Assembly: GCF_030161415.1 (NCBI RefSeq)
Contig: NZ_BSSU01000008.1
Location: 153,951-217,950, forward strand
DNA length: 64,000 bases
Direction of reading: 5' to 3'
Origin: Thalassotalea eurytherma
GTDB taxonomy: Bacteria > Pseudomonadota > Gammaproteobacteria > Enterobacterales > Alteromonadaceae
Under the pieces are notes generated by a model. The model saw only the letters and a program-made list of their open reading frames with translations, did not search any database and had not been told where the DNA came from. The position numbers and the translations under genes were made by a program. Of this stretch, positions 1 to 8,623 are shown in pieces (position 1 is the first letter of the stretch; each line of letters begins with the position of its first letter).

Positions 1-79
1 GCCGGCGATTGTCGGAGGCCCATTTCCTTCAGCTACAATGGTATATGTACATTAAGCAATATCCGATTGAGGAGACAAC
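1..79. other. window edge, leader of first gene
   Basis: No complete gene is visible here. Two forward frames are open from the window edge, one ending at a TAA at 53-55, so the 3' end of an upstream gene may be present, but 79 bases are too few to identify it. GAGGAG at 69-74 is the ribosome binding site of the gene that starts at 80. Confidence 0.4.
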
Positions 80-379
80 ATGCCGATGCCCGTTGAGCAG
101 AGAAAATCAATAAAACAATACGTCAGCTATTTGCTGTTAGTGACGACCATTTTGTTGTTGTTCCCTTTGATTGCGATGCAATTTACAACACAAGTTCAAT
201 GGGCCCTAAATGACTTTATCGTGATGGCTGTAATGATTTTTTGTTTGGGCTCTGGCTATATTGGTTTAGCTTATTATTTACCTAAGAAAAAATGGTTATT
301 CCTCTGCTTAACCGTATTGCTATTTTTATGGATTTGGGCTGAACTTGCGGTTGGTGTGTTTACCGATTTAGGCACCTGA
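80..379 (+). CDS. small membrane protein of unknown function
   Basis: The 99-residue product is very hydrophobic, with three predicted membrane segments (about residues 15-35, 45-65 and 72-95). The ATG at 80 follows a clear GAGGAG ribosome binding site about five bases upstream, so the start is well supported. I recognise no domain or catalytic motif. The gene stands alone before a MAPEG-family gene on the same strand, with about 110 bases between them. It is probably an inner-membrane protein; nothing in the sequence points to a function. Confidence 0.6.
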   Translation: MPMPVEQRKSIKQYVSYLLLVTTILLLFPLIAMQFTTQVQWALNDFIVMAVMIFCLGSGYIGLAYYLPKKKWLFLCLTVLLFLWIWAELAVGVFTDLGT

Positions 380-488
380 AGACGCATCTTAAATTTCTTT
401 TTTTATTCACTAGAAATAAAAATGTAGCTAGCCGATACTAGCAATTAACTCGACAACAAACCTGTTGCTTAACATTAAGGAAAAAAGC

Positions 489-911
489 ATGATTTCTCAG
501 CTTGTAGCGCCTATGATTGCACTTATCATATTAACGTTTTTTGTATGGTGCTTAATGTATTACCGACGACTAAGTTATGTGATTCAACATAAAATACATG
601 CCAATAAGCTTGAAACACCTGAGCAGTGTCAGTCAGTATTACCTGAATATGTCAACAAACCATCAAATAACTTTAAAAACCTTTTTGAAGTACCCGTTGT
701 ATTTTATGTGTTAAGTAGTATAGCAATCATCACCAATAGCGCCGACAACACTGTTACTTATTTAGCCTGGGCTTTTGTTGTTGCTAGAATAATACATAGT
801 ATTTTTCACTGCTATTCCAAGTCAGTAATGGCCCGGTTCTATATGTACCTGTTATCAAGCATTATCTTATGGCTGATGTTAGCTAAAGTGATAATGACAT
901 TGTTTTTATAA
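489..911 (+). CDS. MAPEG family membrane protein
   Basis: This is a 140-residue integral membrane protein with about four membrane segments. The pattern FEVPVVFYVL in the middle and RxxHS..(x)n..RFYMYLL towards the C-terminus match the MAPEG family (membrane-associated proteins in eicosanoid and glutathione metabolism). Bacterial members of this form are usually uncharacterised. An upstream TTG at 465 is in frame, but AAGGA at 477-481 lies eight bases before the ATG at 489, which I prefer as the start. It is followed after 32 bases by a gene for an exported SnoaL-like protein and may share its transcript. The substrate is unknown. Confidence 0.75.
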   Translation: MISQLVAPMIALIILTFFVWCLMYYRRLSYVIQHKIHANKLETPEQCQSVLPEYVNKPSNNFKNLFEVPVVFYVLSSIAIITNSADNTVTYLAWAFVVARIIHSIFHCYSKSVMARFYMYLLSSIILWLMLAKVIMTLFL

Positions 912-943
912 AGCTTATCAATAAGAGAAGGATTTCCTACAAT

Positions 944-1408
944 ATGATATTTCAAAAATATGCGGTGGTATTTTGGCTTGCTGTGTTAGTAACATCTAAT
1001 GCTCAAGCGCAAAACCTTGAAAAATTTGCTCAAGACTATTTCGATAAAATGGTTGCTACTCAGGCACCTAACGCAACAGAAAAATCACTCGAAGAATACT
1101 TAGTCCTACTTACCGACGATGTCGGGCATTCGCATTTACCCTATGTGAGTGATGACTCGAGATTGCCAGATGGCAAAGCATCGATGCGTAAAGGCATGAC
1201 TTTTTATTTAGGCAGTCACACCTATTATGACGCGAAGCTACTTAACGTATTTACTTTTAATGATTCAGCTATTGCCATTCGCTATTCCAATCACGCCAAA
1301 GGCATTCACCCACAAAGTAAACAAGCGATTGAATATCAGCAAATTATGATGGAAGTGTTAGAGATTGAAAATGGCAAAGTTGCGGTTATTCGAAAGTATC
1401 ATGAATAA
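944..1408 (+). CDS. exported SnoaL/NTF2-like protein
   Basis: The 154-residue product begins with a signal peptide (residues 1-22, cleavage after AQA) and is therefore probably periplasmic. The remainder has the size and pattern of the SnoaL/NTF2-like fold: an N-terminal helix with DYFDKMV, a DDVGHSHLPYVSDD segment, then beta-rich sequence ending in a strand with IENGKVAVIRKYHE. Such folds serve as small-ligand binding pockets or enzymes; no specific catalytic residue can be assigned. The gene lies 29 bases before an antibiotic-biosynthesis-monooxygenase-like gene and probably belongs to the same short operon, which continues into a decayed sigma factor gene. Confidence 0.65.
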   Translation: MIFQKYAVVFWLAVLVTSNAQAQNLEKFAQDYFDKMVATQAPNATEKSLEEYLVLLTDDVGHSHLPYVSDDSRLPDGKASMRKGMTFYLGSHTYYDAKLLNVFTFNDSAIAIRYSNHAKGIHPQSKQAIEYQQIMMEVLEIENGKVAVIRKYHE

Positions 1409-1437
1409 CACCGTTACATTAACCAAAGAGGCATGTC

Positions 1438-1758
1438 ATGTTTGTCGTTATCTTTAGAGCGAAAGCTGCGAAACAAGATAGTCAATATAGCGAAACAGTA
1501 ACGCAACTCAGGCGTTTAGCGTTTGAGCAATATGGCTGTATTGAATTTGTTGCGATGAACGATGGCGACGATGAACTAACGCTTTCTTATTGGCAAGATG
1601 AACAAGCAATAAAAAGGTGGAAACAAGACACTAGTCACCTGCTCGCACAAAAACAGGGCCGTAACAAATGGTACCTAGATTACCGCGTTGAAGTGGCTCA
1701 TATTACGCGTAGTTATCAATTTACCGCAGCAGATCGACCTAAATGGCTAACACGATAA
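1438..1758 (+). CDS. ABM (antibiotic biosynthesis monooxygenase) domain protein
   Basis: A 106-residue cytoplasmic protein with the dimeric alpha/beta-barrel ABM pattern: an initial strand MFVVIFRAKA, a helix with LRRLAFEQYGC, a second strand DDELTLSYWQDEQAIKRWKQD, and the typical HLLAQKQGRNKWY helix. Members act as monooxygenases or haem- or quinone-binding proteins, but most are of unknown substrate. AGAGGC precedes the ATG. Its last codons overlap the start codon of the following sigZ-like reading frame by 16 bases, so the two were translationally coupled before the sigma factor decayed. Confidence 0.75.
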   Translation: MFVVIFRAKAAKQDSQYSETVTQLRRLAFEQYGCIEFVAMNDGDDELTLSYWQDEQAIKRWKQDTSHLLAQKQGRNKWYLDYRVEVAHITRSYQFTAADRPKWLTR

Positions 1759-2298
1759 ATATAGAGAATATTTGGCAAGAATATCGTACGAGCTTAAAAA
1801 GCTTTTTGCAGTCAAAATTAAACAATAAAGATGACGTTGAAGATATTTTACAAGAAGTACTCATTAAATTTTACAGTAAAATTCATATTCTCAACGATCT
1901 GTAAAGCATTAAACCTTTGGCTATTTCAAATAGCCAATAATGCGGTTATAGATTGTTATCGTCAGCAAAGCAAACAATCAGCACTGCAGCAAGAAACGTT
2001 ATTGTTTGAACAAAGTGAAACCAATATAAAAGCCGAGCTTTCTCATTGCATATCACCGTTTCTCACTATGCTAAACGAACACCAAGCGCAGCTGCTAACA
2101 ACAATAGACATCAATGGATAGCCACAAAAAGCTTACGCTAAGCGCATGGGTTTAAGCTATTCAACATTAAAATCACAAGTTCAATCGGCTAGAGCCCGCC
2201 TAAAATCAACATTTGAATCCTGTTGCAACGACGAGATAGATAACAGTGGAAACCTGATGACATTTGATAAAAAATCAAGCGACTGCAAAAAGAGCTAA
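1743..2298 (+). pseudogene. sigZ: decayed SigZ-like ECF sigma factor
   Basis: The reading frame that opens at the ATG at 1743 encodes a sigma-70 region 2 (DDVEDILQEVLIKFYSKI), then hits an in-frame TAA at 1902-1904. A one-base shift around 1915-1918 is needed to continue into PWLFQIANNAVIDCYRQQ, a classic region 2.3/2.4 helix. A further TAG at 2119-2121 interrupts the region 4 part (AKRMGLSYSTLKSQVQSARARLK). The C-terminal tail with CC...DCKKS resembles the Cys-containing tail of SigZ. Three independent lesions make this a pseudogene. In its intact form it would direct RNA polymerase to an unknown stress regulon, probably including the neighbouring genes. Confidence 0.85.
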
Positions 2299-2359
2299 AT
2301 AATTTTCGTCTTTTTATATCCTCCTTCGTCTTAGATATATAGACTGTAAAGAGTAAAAA

Positions 2360-3075
2360 ATGAAAATAGTAAGTTTTAAAATTTGGCTCTTTGTTTAACG
2401 TGTTACCGCTTTGCTTGACGCTAAAAACATTGGTTATGAAATTGAATACATTAGCTTATCAAATAGACCTCAATGGTTTTTAGAGGTATCGCCTCACGGC
2501 CAAGTGCCTGTATTAATCACAGATAATGGCGATGCACTGTTTGAATCAGATGCAATTGTAGAATATATCGAAGAAGTGACACCTCCCCTCGAAAGCCACA
2601 TAACACCAGAGCAACGTGCACTTGATAGAGCATGGAGTTATATGGCAACAAAACATTATTTAAGTCAATGCTCAAGTATGCGAAGTCACGATGCTTCTAC
2701 CTTCCAAGCAAGAGCGGAAAAACTGAATAGCATTTATCACAAGGCAAACGATAAAGTTGCAGGGCTTTTTTCAAAGGCGAACAACTTAGTAATGTAGATA
2801 TTGCTTGGCTTCCTGTCTTACATAGAGCTGATATTGCTGCAAAACACAGCCATATAGATCCACTCGCTGATTTCCCAAACGTTAAAGGTTGACAACAACA
2901 CTTGTTAAACACTGGATTGTTTGCTCAATCTGTTGCCGATGATTTTGAAGACAACGTTATTGCCTTTTACCTTAATGATGAAACCTACCTAGGCAAAGAG
3001 ATAACATTATTTAAAACATGTGATAGCACCTGCAATTTAAGCACTACAACTCGAGAACGTGCTGCTTGTTGCTAA
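2360..3075 (+). pseudogene. decayed glutathione S-transferase
   Basis: The conceptual translation from the ATG at 2360 is a GST N-terminal thioredoxin-like domain (PHGQVPVLITDNG and ALFESDAIVEYIEE are clear) followed by an alpha-helical C-terminal domain. It carries a nonsense TAA at 2396-2398 (13th codon), a frameshift near 2766-2775 next to a T run, and a TGA at 2890-2892 where Trp is expected (NVKG-stop-QQHLLNTG). The Cys-Pro pair expected just before the first stop is Trp-Leu here. The ancestral protein ended in a Cys-rich tail (TCDSTC and AACC). It follows the decayed sigZ at a short distance, so the pair appears to have lost function together. Confidence 0.85.
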
Positions 3076-3183
3076 AGTACTTAAGATAATATTTAAAGAC
3101 GTGTACAAAGTGATAATTCTACTTGTAGCGTCGTGATATTTGCGAAACAATGCGGTTTACTATTTCTATCGTTAAACAACTCA

Positions 3184-3546
3184 ATGATTTTAAGCCGCTT
3201 TGTTGATTTCATCCGTTGCTACTGGTGGCAACTAACCCTCTTTATTATGCTATTGATCGCCGGTGGGTCGTTATTTCCTGCTGCGCAATTGCCATCTATG
3301 CCAGGGACAGATAAAACCCATCACTTTATCGGTTATGGCATCTTAATGTTCCCTGTTGCGCTTGCCAAGCCTAAGCACTTTTACATCATTGCGCTCGGTT
3401 TGATAGGTTTTGGCGGTTTAATAGAACTCATTCAACCTTACGTCAACCGATATGGAGAGTGGCTAGATTTCTATGCCAATACTGGCGGGTTATTGTGTGG
3501 CTACCTTTTGGCTCGGTTGATTAACAAGTGGCAAGGCCGTAGATAA
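3184..3546 (+). CDS. VanZ-like membrane protein
   Basis: This is a small inner-membrane protein with four hydrophobic segments and the VanZ-family signature: PGTDKTHHFIGYG, then IELIQPYVNRYGEWLDFYANTGG, in which charged residues sit between membrane helices. VanZ-like proteins occur in many bacteria; apart from teicoplanin resistance in enterococci their role is unknown. The ATG at 3184 gives a normal-length 120-residue protein; an in-frame GTG at 3133 would add 17 residues, and neither has a strong ribosome binding site. It is monocistronic as far as I can see. Confidence 0.75.
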   Translation: MILSRFVDFIRCYWWQLTLFIMLLIAGGSLFPAAQLPSMPGTDKTHHFIGYGILMFPVALAKPKHFYIIALGLIGFGGLIELIQPYVNRYGEWLDFYANTGGLLCGYLLARLINKWQGRR

Positions 3547-3639
3547 TCTAAAAAAACCTTTGTAAGTTGTTGTAAATCATTGACAATAGTCTAGTGTTAT
3601 ATAATAGGAATAGATAACAAGTGCTCAAAGGAAGTGATG

Positions 3640-3888
3640 ATGTTTACTGTATTTTTAATATTTTTAGCGGTATGCGCTCCTATGTTAATTGGCATATGGA
3701 TTAGTCGTTATCTAAAATATAAAGCACATGTAAATCGAGAGCTGCAGGTGTTGCAACAACAAATACAAGACAACTCATTGCCCGAATTAAGGCAAGAAGT
3801 TAGTGCGTTGAAAAAACGTGTTGTTACGTTAGAAGCGATTGTTACCAGTCATGGCTATGAGCTAAACGAAAAAATATCTAACCTCTGA
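3640..3888 (+). CDS. small single-pass membrane protein with coiled coil (PspB-like layout)
   Basis: The product (about 82 residues) has one N-terminal membrane helix (residues 1-24) followed by a charged helix with heptad character (ELQVLQQQIQDN...LRQEVSALKKRVVTLEAIV). The layout is that of phage-shock protein B, but no PspA/PspC neighbours are present and the match is only architectural. AAAGGAAG at 3627-3634 favours the ATG at 3640 over the GTG at 3634 and the ATG at 3637. It is a plausible membrane-anchored adaptor; the function is unknown. Confidence 0.6.
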   Translation: MFTVFLIFLAVCAPMLIGIWISRYLKYKAHVNRELQVLQQQIQDNSLPELRQEVSALKKRVVTLEAIVTSHGYELNEKISNL

Positions 3889-3918
3889 TAGATAATATAA
3901 GCCATTTGGATTAAACAA

Positions 3919-4356
3919 TTGCAATCATATCGACATAAACAAACCGGCACTGCGTTGCTGATTATTATGCTAAGTTCAGCTTGCATATTAATCATAGCAA
4001 CATATGACATGGTGCAAGTGATGAACATTTCATTAGCTATTCTTGCCGTTGTCTCGATATTATTCTCCTCACTTACCGTTTACTTAGATGAAGATGCAAT
4101 CAGCTGGCATTTTGGTATAAAGTTCTGGCATCGCTCTATTAAGTTAAACCAAATAGCTTCAGCTAAGATAATTACCACTAAATGGTATTACGGTTTAGGC
4201 ATTCGTTTAACACCTGTTGGCTGGCTTTATACTGTATCGGGTAATCAAGCAATTGAATTGACTAAAGTGAATGGCGAAAGAGTTGCTATAGGCACTAACG
4301 ATGCAAGCGGATTAATTGCTCAATTGAACAAACGTCATATTGACTTTAATACTTAA
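3919..4356 (+). CDS. membrane protein with PH-like domain, unknown function
   Basis: A 145-residue product that appears to start at TTG 3919, because no good ATG occurs before the first membrane helix. Two membrane segments (about residues 12-30 and 34-54) are followed by a beta-rich domain: ISWHFGIKFWHRSIKLNQIASAKI, then GLGIRLTPVGWLYTVSGNQAIELTKVNGERVAIGTND. This resembles bacterial PH-domain proteins (DUF304-like), in which the RIT..GW.Y pattern and the final IGT-D strand are usual. It sits in a run of small membrane-protein genes and ends 23 bases before the next one. Function unknown. Confidence 0.55.
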   Translation: MQSYRHKQTGTALLIIMLSSACILIIATYDMVQVMNISLAILAVVSILFSSLTVYLDEDAISWHFGIKFWHRSIKLNQIASAKIITTKWYYGLGIRLTPVGWLYTVSGNQAIELTKVNGERVAIGTNDASGLIAQLNKRHIDFNT

Positions 4357-4379
4357 ATGTGTAAAAAATTGGTGATAAT

Positions 4380-4784
4380 ATGATAAAAAACACAGTCATT
4401 CTATTAGTTGCAATAATACTTGGTTCTGCAGCTAATATGCTGTTTATCATGCTTAGTGCTCAAGTGATCCCACCACCTGCTGGTGTCGATGTAAAAGATA
4501 TTGAAAGCATTCGACAGTCAATGCACTTATATGAAACAAAACACTTTATTCCACCACTTTTGGCACACGCCATTGGTAGCTTTGTTGGCGCATTTATTGT
4601 CGCCAAATTTGCTTCAAATCACCAATTCACATTTGCTATGTTTATCGGCGCATTATTTTTAGCTGGTGGTATATCAATGGCTTTTCAACTACCCGCACCG
4701 ACCTGGTTTACAATAGTAGATATTATTTGTGCCTATATTCCGATGGCTTGGTTTGGCTATCGATTAGCCACAAAAGAAGATTAA
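4380..4784 (+). CDS. four-helix membrane protein, unknown function
   Basis: The 134-residue product has four predicted membrane helices (about 4-26, 58-78, 84-102, 108-127) and one larger extracytoplasmic loop with conserved-looking prolines (VIPPPAGVDVKD). Small residues such as GSFVGAFIVAKF within the helices suggest tight packing. No enzyme motif is visible. It lies 23 bases after the PH-like membrane protein gene and probably shares its transcript. Confidence 0.6.
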   Translation: MIKNTVILLVAIILGSAANMLFIMLSAQVIPPPAGVDVKDIESIRQSMHLYETKHFIPPLLAHAIGSFVGAFIVAKFASNHQFTFAMFIGALFLAGGISMAFQLPAPTWFTIVDIICAYIPMAWFGYRLATKED

Positions 4785-4997
4785 AGACTAACAAGGTCTT
4801 TTCACATTAAAATTATTGACCAACGCCTATTTTGATGGGCGTTCGGTCATGTTCAATGACAAACTCACCTTTTAATTTCTCTTTGAATAAATCACAAAAT
4901 ATTTAAGCAAGACTCAATCTATCAACTACAATTTAAATAAACGATATTCATTGTTATTTGCGCTGCCTTTTTTAATAAAAACTAACGGGGAATGGAA

Positions 4998-5753
4998 ATG
5001 ATAGCTACTAGGAAAGAGCTTTTTCTTATTATTGCCACTATAGTTTTGTCTGCATTTCCTGCGCAGGCAGAAAACTGGGATTTTCAAATCAACCCATATA
5101 TACAGGCAACAACCATAGAAGGTGATGCGGGTATTGGTGTCATTAACGCAGAAGATGTAACCGTTGATTTTGATAAAATTTTAGAAACATTAGATACTGG
5201 CGCAATGGTAAGCTTTAAAGGGGTTCATCGATCGGGTTGGGGCTTTATTGTTGACTATGCATTTATGGATCTTAAAGACGATATCGCCACACCAAGAGAT
5301 GGTATTGCGAGCAGTAGAGTACGTCAGGGTGTTTTACATGTAGAAGGCCTCTACACTCAAAAAATTAATCAAGGCAATTTTGACTACCTGTTTGGCCTTA
5401 GATGGTGGGACAACGACTTCGATTTAGATGTCACGCTGCCTCAAGTTGAACAAGACATCGCTATCAGAAAAGATGAGGACTGGGTTGATTACTTTATTGG
5501 GGCGCGATGGACAGCACCGATTAATCGTAGTTGGAGCTATTCATTACGAGGTGATTTAGGCATGGGCGGTGCCGATTTCACGTCAAGTTTTGAAGGTGGT
5601 GTTTTATATCACTTCAATAAAAAACATGCGTTAGATATAAAATATAAGGCAACGTTTGTTGATGTTGAAGATGGCGATCAAGGGCGGGTAGGATATTTTA
5701 AATACGATACGGTGAGTCATGGCCCTGTAATTGGCTACATGTATCAATTTTAA
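4998..5753 (+). CDS. outer-membrane beta-barrel protein
   Basis: A signal peptide (residues 1-24, cleavage after AQA) is followed by about 225 residues of alternating aromatic/polar strands (NWDFQINPYIQATTIEG, GWGFIVDYAFMDLKDD, FDYLFGLRWWDNDFDLD, WSYSLRGDLGMGG, GPVIGYMYQF). The last residue is Phe, the usual outer-membrane barrel ending. It resembles small OmpW/OprG-sized barrels but I cannot name the family. The ribosome binding site GGGG at 4987-4990 is too close to the ATG at 4992 and well placed for the ATG at 4998. The gene is monocistronic and followed by a decayed region. Confidence 0.7.
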   Translation: MIATRKELFLIIATIVLSAFPAQAENWDFQINPYIQATTIEGDAGIGVINAEDVTVDFDKILETLDTGAMVSFKGVHRSGWGFIVDYAFMDLKDDIATPRDGIASSRVRQGVLHVEGLYTQKINQGNFDYLFGLRWWDNDFDLDVTLPQVEQDIAIRKDEDWVDYFIGARWTAPINRSWSYSLRGDLGMGGADFTSSFEGGVLYHFNKKHALDIKYKATFVDVEDGDQGRVGYFKYDTVSHGPVIGYMYQF

Positions 5754-5827
5754 AGGCTACTTGTTACATGTTAGGTTTAAGGGAAAGATAATGTAATGGC
5801 ATAGTTATTTATGCCCGAAGGGTGCAC

Positions 5828-6330
5828 CTAAATAAGATAAGGCTCGCTAGATAAATCCTCTACCGTCACTAAATAGCGATCAAAACTTGCTGATAACAGC
5901 ATAGCATTTTTCACATCATTAACTTTTCCTTTCATTTCAGTACCCTGCCCCTTGATGTCAACAACACACACATCAACTTAATCAACAATAAACGCTACCT
6001 TGTCATAGTTTGATTTCGAAATTTGGTTGCCAAATATTTTAACATGCAGGCCAGCTTTGTTTGAATAGTCCTGCATTAGGAGTCACATTTCAAATTTCAG
6101 TATTCTTCAAGCCAGAGTGTTAGCTGGCTCGACAACGTTCTGAGCACCTACAAGACTTGTAGAGCAGACAATATAGTACCCAGATTGATTATAACTAACC
6201 GAGTTTCAGTTGAATTGTTTAGCAAAGTGGATTCAACTTTTGCTACGTCATCTGGTTTACGTTCCTAGTTCAGTAATTCACCAGATAATACTGCAGAAGC
6301 TGTTTGTGTATACTCTTTCGAAACCAACAT
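5828..6330 (-). pseudogene. decayed gene of unknown family
   Basis: The 860-base gap between the barrel gene and hutU is not empty. Read on the minus strand, it gives coding-like sequence from an ATG at 6330 (MLVSKEYTQTASAVLSGELL) with a TAG after about 21 codons, further stops, and at least one shift. It then gives a longer stretch (SNKAGLHVKIFGNQISKSNY, then KVAFIVD-stop-VDVCVVDIKG, then VEDLSSEPYLI) ending at 5830. The residue pattern is protein-like while the frame is broken at least four times, so this is a remnant of a gene for about 165 residues. I do not recognise the family. Confidence 0.6.
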
Positions 6331-6543
6331 TACCTTCCCGTGAGTCTGTATCTGAATTTTTTAAGGACCCATTTAAGTAAATGAAATGGTTATCTAGATT
6401 AGCAAGTAAAAATAACAGTAGACCTTTGTATTAATTATCAACATTTGTAAATGATTTGGCGCTAAGAATTAAAAAAATGAATCAATAAAAGTATTTTAAG
6501 GAAATCAAAAAAACTAATCATATGAAGTAGTTATAAAAAACAT

Positions 6544-6578
6544 AAAAAAAGACTGCTTCACCTGACATGAAACAGTCT
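6544..6578 (-). terminator. rho-independent terminator of hutU
   Basis: On the minus strand AGACTG and CAGTCT, extended by an inner TTCA/TGAA pairing, form a hairpin followed by a run of seven T. It lies about 35 bases after the hutU stop and ends the hut operon. Confidence 0.75.
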
Positions 6579-6612
6579 GAATAAAATTGTAGTGACAATC
6601 TACCAATAACAA

Positions 6613-8613
6613 CTAAAATGACAAGTTGTTTAAAATATCATCGTCTACATTGTTAGATAACGTGACTTTTAACTTAGGTGTGCGCGCCATTTCACGTGTA
6701 ATCGCAAAGTTAGCTTCTTCGTTACGTGCCCAGCTACGACGCGCAATACCGTTATTTACATCAAATAATAACATCGACTGCAAACGTCGCTCTGCATCCG
6801 CTGAGCCGTCTAGCACCATACCAAAACCACCGTTGGTTACTTCACCCCAACCTACACCACCACCGTTATGAATTGACACCCACGTTGCTCCGCGGAAGCT
6901 ATCGCCAATAACATTGTGAATCGCCATATCAGCAGTAAATCGACTACCGTCGTATATGTTCGACGTTTCTCTAAACGGTGAATCTGTGCCACTCACATCA
7001 TGGTGATCGCGACCTAATACGACAGGACCAATGTCACCACGATTAATCGCATCGTTAAACGCTTTCGCGATTTCCATACGTCCTTGAGCATCGGCATAAA
7101 GAATACGCGCTTGAGAGCCTACTACCAGCTTGTTTTGCTTAGCATCTTTTATCCACGTGATGTTGTCTTGCATCTGCTGTTGGATCTCTTCTGGCGATTC
7201 CGCCATAATTTTGTTCAATACCTCAGCAGCAATTACATCTGTCTTATCCAAATCTTCAGGCTTGCCAGAAGCACACACCCAACGAAATGGTCCAAAACCA
7301 TAGTCAAAACACATAGGACCTAAAATATCTTGAACATATGATGGGTATTTAAAGTCGATACCGTTTTCTGCCATGACATCGCCACCTGCGCGTGATGCTT
7401 CAAGTAAAAATGCATTACCATAGTCAAAGAAGTAGGTACCACGTGACGTATGCTTATTAACAGCATCAGCATGACGCTTTAATGTTGACTGTACTTTCTC
7501 TTTAAAAACTTCAGGCTCTTCACGAATTAAGCGATTCGACTCTTCAAAACTAATATCAACTGGGTAATACCCACCTGACCAAGGGTTATGCAGTGAGGTT
7601 TGATCTGAGCCCAAATGAACAAAAATCTCTTTCTCATAGAATGTTTCCCAAACATCAACGATATTACCGATATAGGCAATCGAAACCACCTCTTCGTTGG
7701 CTTGTGCTTGCTTAACACGACTTACTAACGCATCCATATTATCGATGAGCTCGTCTACCCAACCTTGTTGGTGACGTTTAGTCGCTGCTGCTGCGTTAAC
7801 TTCAGCACATACCGTAATACAGTTAGCAATATTACCTGCTTTTGGCTGAGCACCGCTCATACCACCTAAACCAGCCGTAAGGAAAATTTTGCCTTGTGGG
7901 CTTTCATGTTTCTCTAACACTTTACGAAATGCGTTCATTACTGTGATAGTTGTACCATGCACGATGCCTTGCGGCCCAATATACATAAATGAACCCGCAG
8001 TCATTTGACCGTATTGAGTCACACCTAAGGCGTTAAACTTTTCCCAATCATCAGGTTTTGAATAATTAGGGATCATCATACCGTTTGTGACAACGACACG
8101 CGGCGCATCGACAGAAGATGGAAATAAACCCATTGGATGACCCGAGTAGATATGTAACGTCTGGTCACTTTCCATTTCGCTTAAATACTTCATGACAAGT
8201 AAGTACTGTGCCCAGTTTTGGAATACTGCACCATTACCACCATAGGTGATTAACTCTTCTGGGTGCTGAGCAACAGCAGGATCAAGGTTGTTGTCTACCA
8301 TCAACATGATAGCTGCCGCTTGTTCGCATTTTGCTGGGTAATCAGCGATTGAACGCGCTTTAAGATCATAATTTGGCTTAAAGCGGTACATGTAAATACG
8401 GCCAAAGTCTTTTAGCTCTTGAGCAAACTCAACGGCAAGCTCTTGATGCCAAGCTTTTGGAAAATAACGTAGTGCATTTCTAACCGCTAATTGCTTTTCA
8501 TCGTTTGATAAAATGTCTTTGCGCTTAGGCGCTTGATTGGCGTTTGCAGGATATGGTTTTGCTACTGGCAATTCGCTAGGAATACCTTGCTTAATTTGCT
8601 CTTGAAAATTCAT
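6613..8613 (-). CDS. hutU: urocanate hydratase, long form
   Basis: Urocanase (EC 4.2.1.49) converts urocanate to imidazolonepropionate, the second step of histidine degradation, with tightly bound NAD+. The sequence shows TYGGNGAVFQNWAQY, GQMTAGSFMYIGPQGIVHGT, the nucleotide-binding GLGGMSGAQ, and the C-terminal FDYGFGPFRWVCASG and SIHNGGGVGWGEV blocks. At 666 residues it is longer than the common bacterial enzyme of about 555 and belongs to the long form, with an extra N-terminal 100-odd residues (LRYFPKAWHQELAVEFAQEL). Two ATGs stand in tandem; the second (8613) has the better spacing to AAGGAG. It lies ten bases downstream of hutH and is the last gene of hutC-hutH-hutU. Confidence 0.95.
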   Translation of the reverse strand: MNFQEQIKQGIPSELPVAKPYPANANQAPKRKDILSNDEKQLAVRNALRYFPKAWHQELAVEFAQELKDFGRIYMYRFKPNYDLKARSIADYPAKCEQAAAIMLMVDNNLDPAVAQHPEELITYGGNGAVFQNWAQYLLVMKYLSEMESDQTLHIYSGHPMGLFPSSVDAPRVVVTNGMMIPNYSKPDDWEKFNALGVTQYGQMTAGSFMYIGPQGIVHGTTITVMNAFRKVLEKHESPQGKIFLTAGLGGMSGAQPKAGNIANCITVCAEVNAAAATKRHQQGWVDELIDNMDALVSRVKQAQANEEVVSIAYIGNIVDVWETFYEKEIFVHLGSDQTSLHNPWSGGYYPVDISFEESNRLIREEPEVFKEKVQSTLKRHADAVNKHTSRGTYFFDYGNAFLLEASRAGGDVMAENGIDFKYPSYVQDILGPMCFDYGFGPFRWVCASGKPEDLDKTDVIAAEVLNKIMAESPEEIQQQMQDNITWIKDAKQNKLVVGSQARILYADAQGRMEIAKAFNDAINRGDIGPVVLGRDHHDVSGTDSPFRETSNIYDGSRFTADMAIHNVIGDSFRGATWVSIHNGGGVGWGEVTNGGFGMVLDGSADAERRLQSMLLFDVNNGIARRSWARNEEANFAITREMARTPKLKVTLSNNVDDDILNNLSF

Positions 8614-8623
8614 CATCTGCTCC

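Noticed and set aside
4821..4845. Hairpin AACGCC..GGCGTT after the four-helix membrane protein gene
   Set aside because: The stem is short, the loop large and no T-run follows, so a terminator is not supported.
6626..7323. Plus-strand open frames antisense to hutU
   Set aside because: They are shadows of the strongly supported urocanate hydratase gene.
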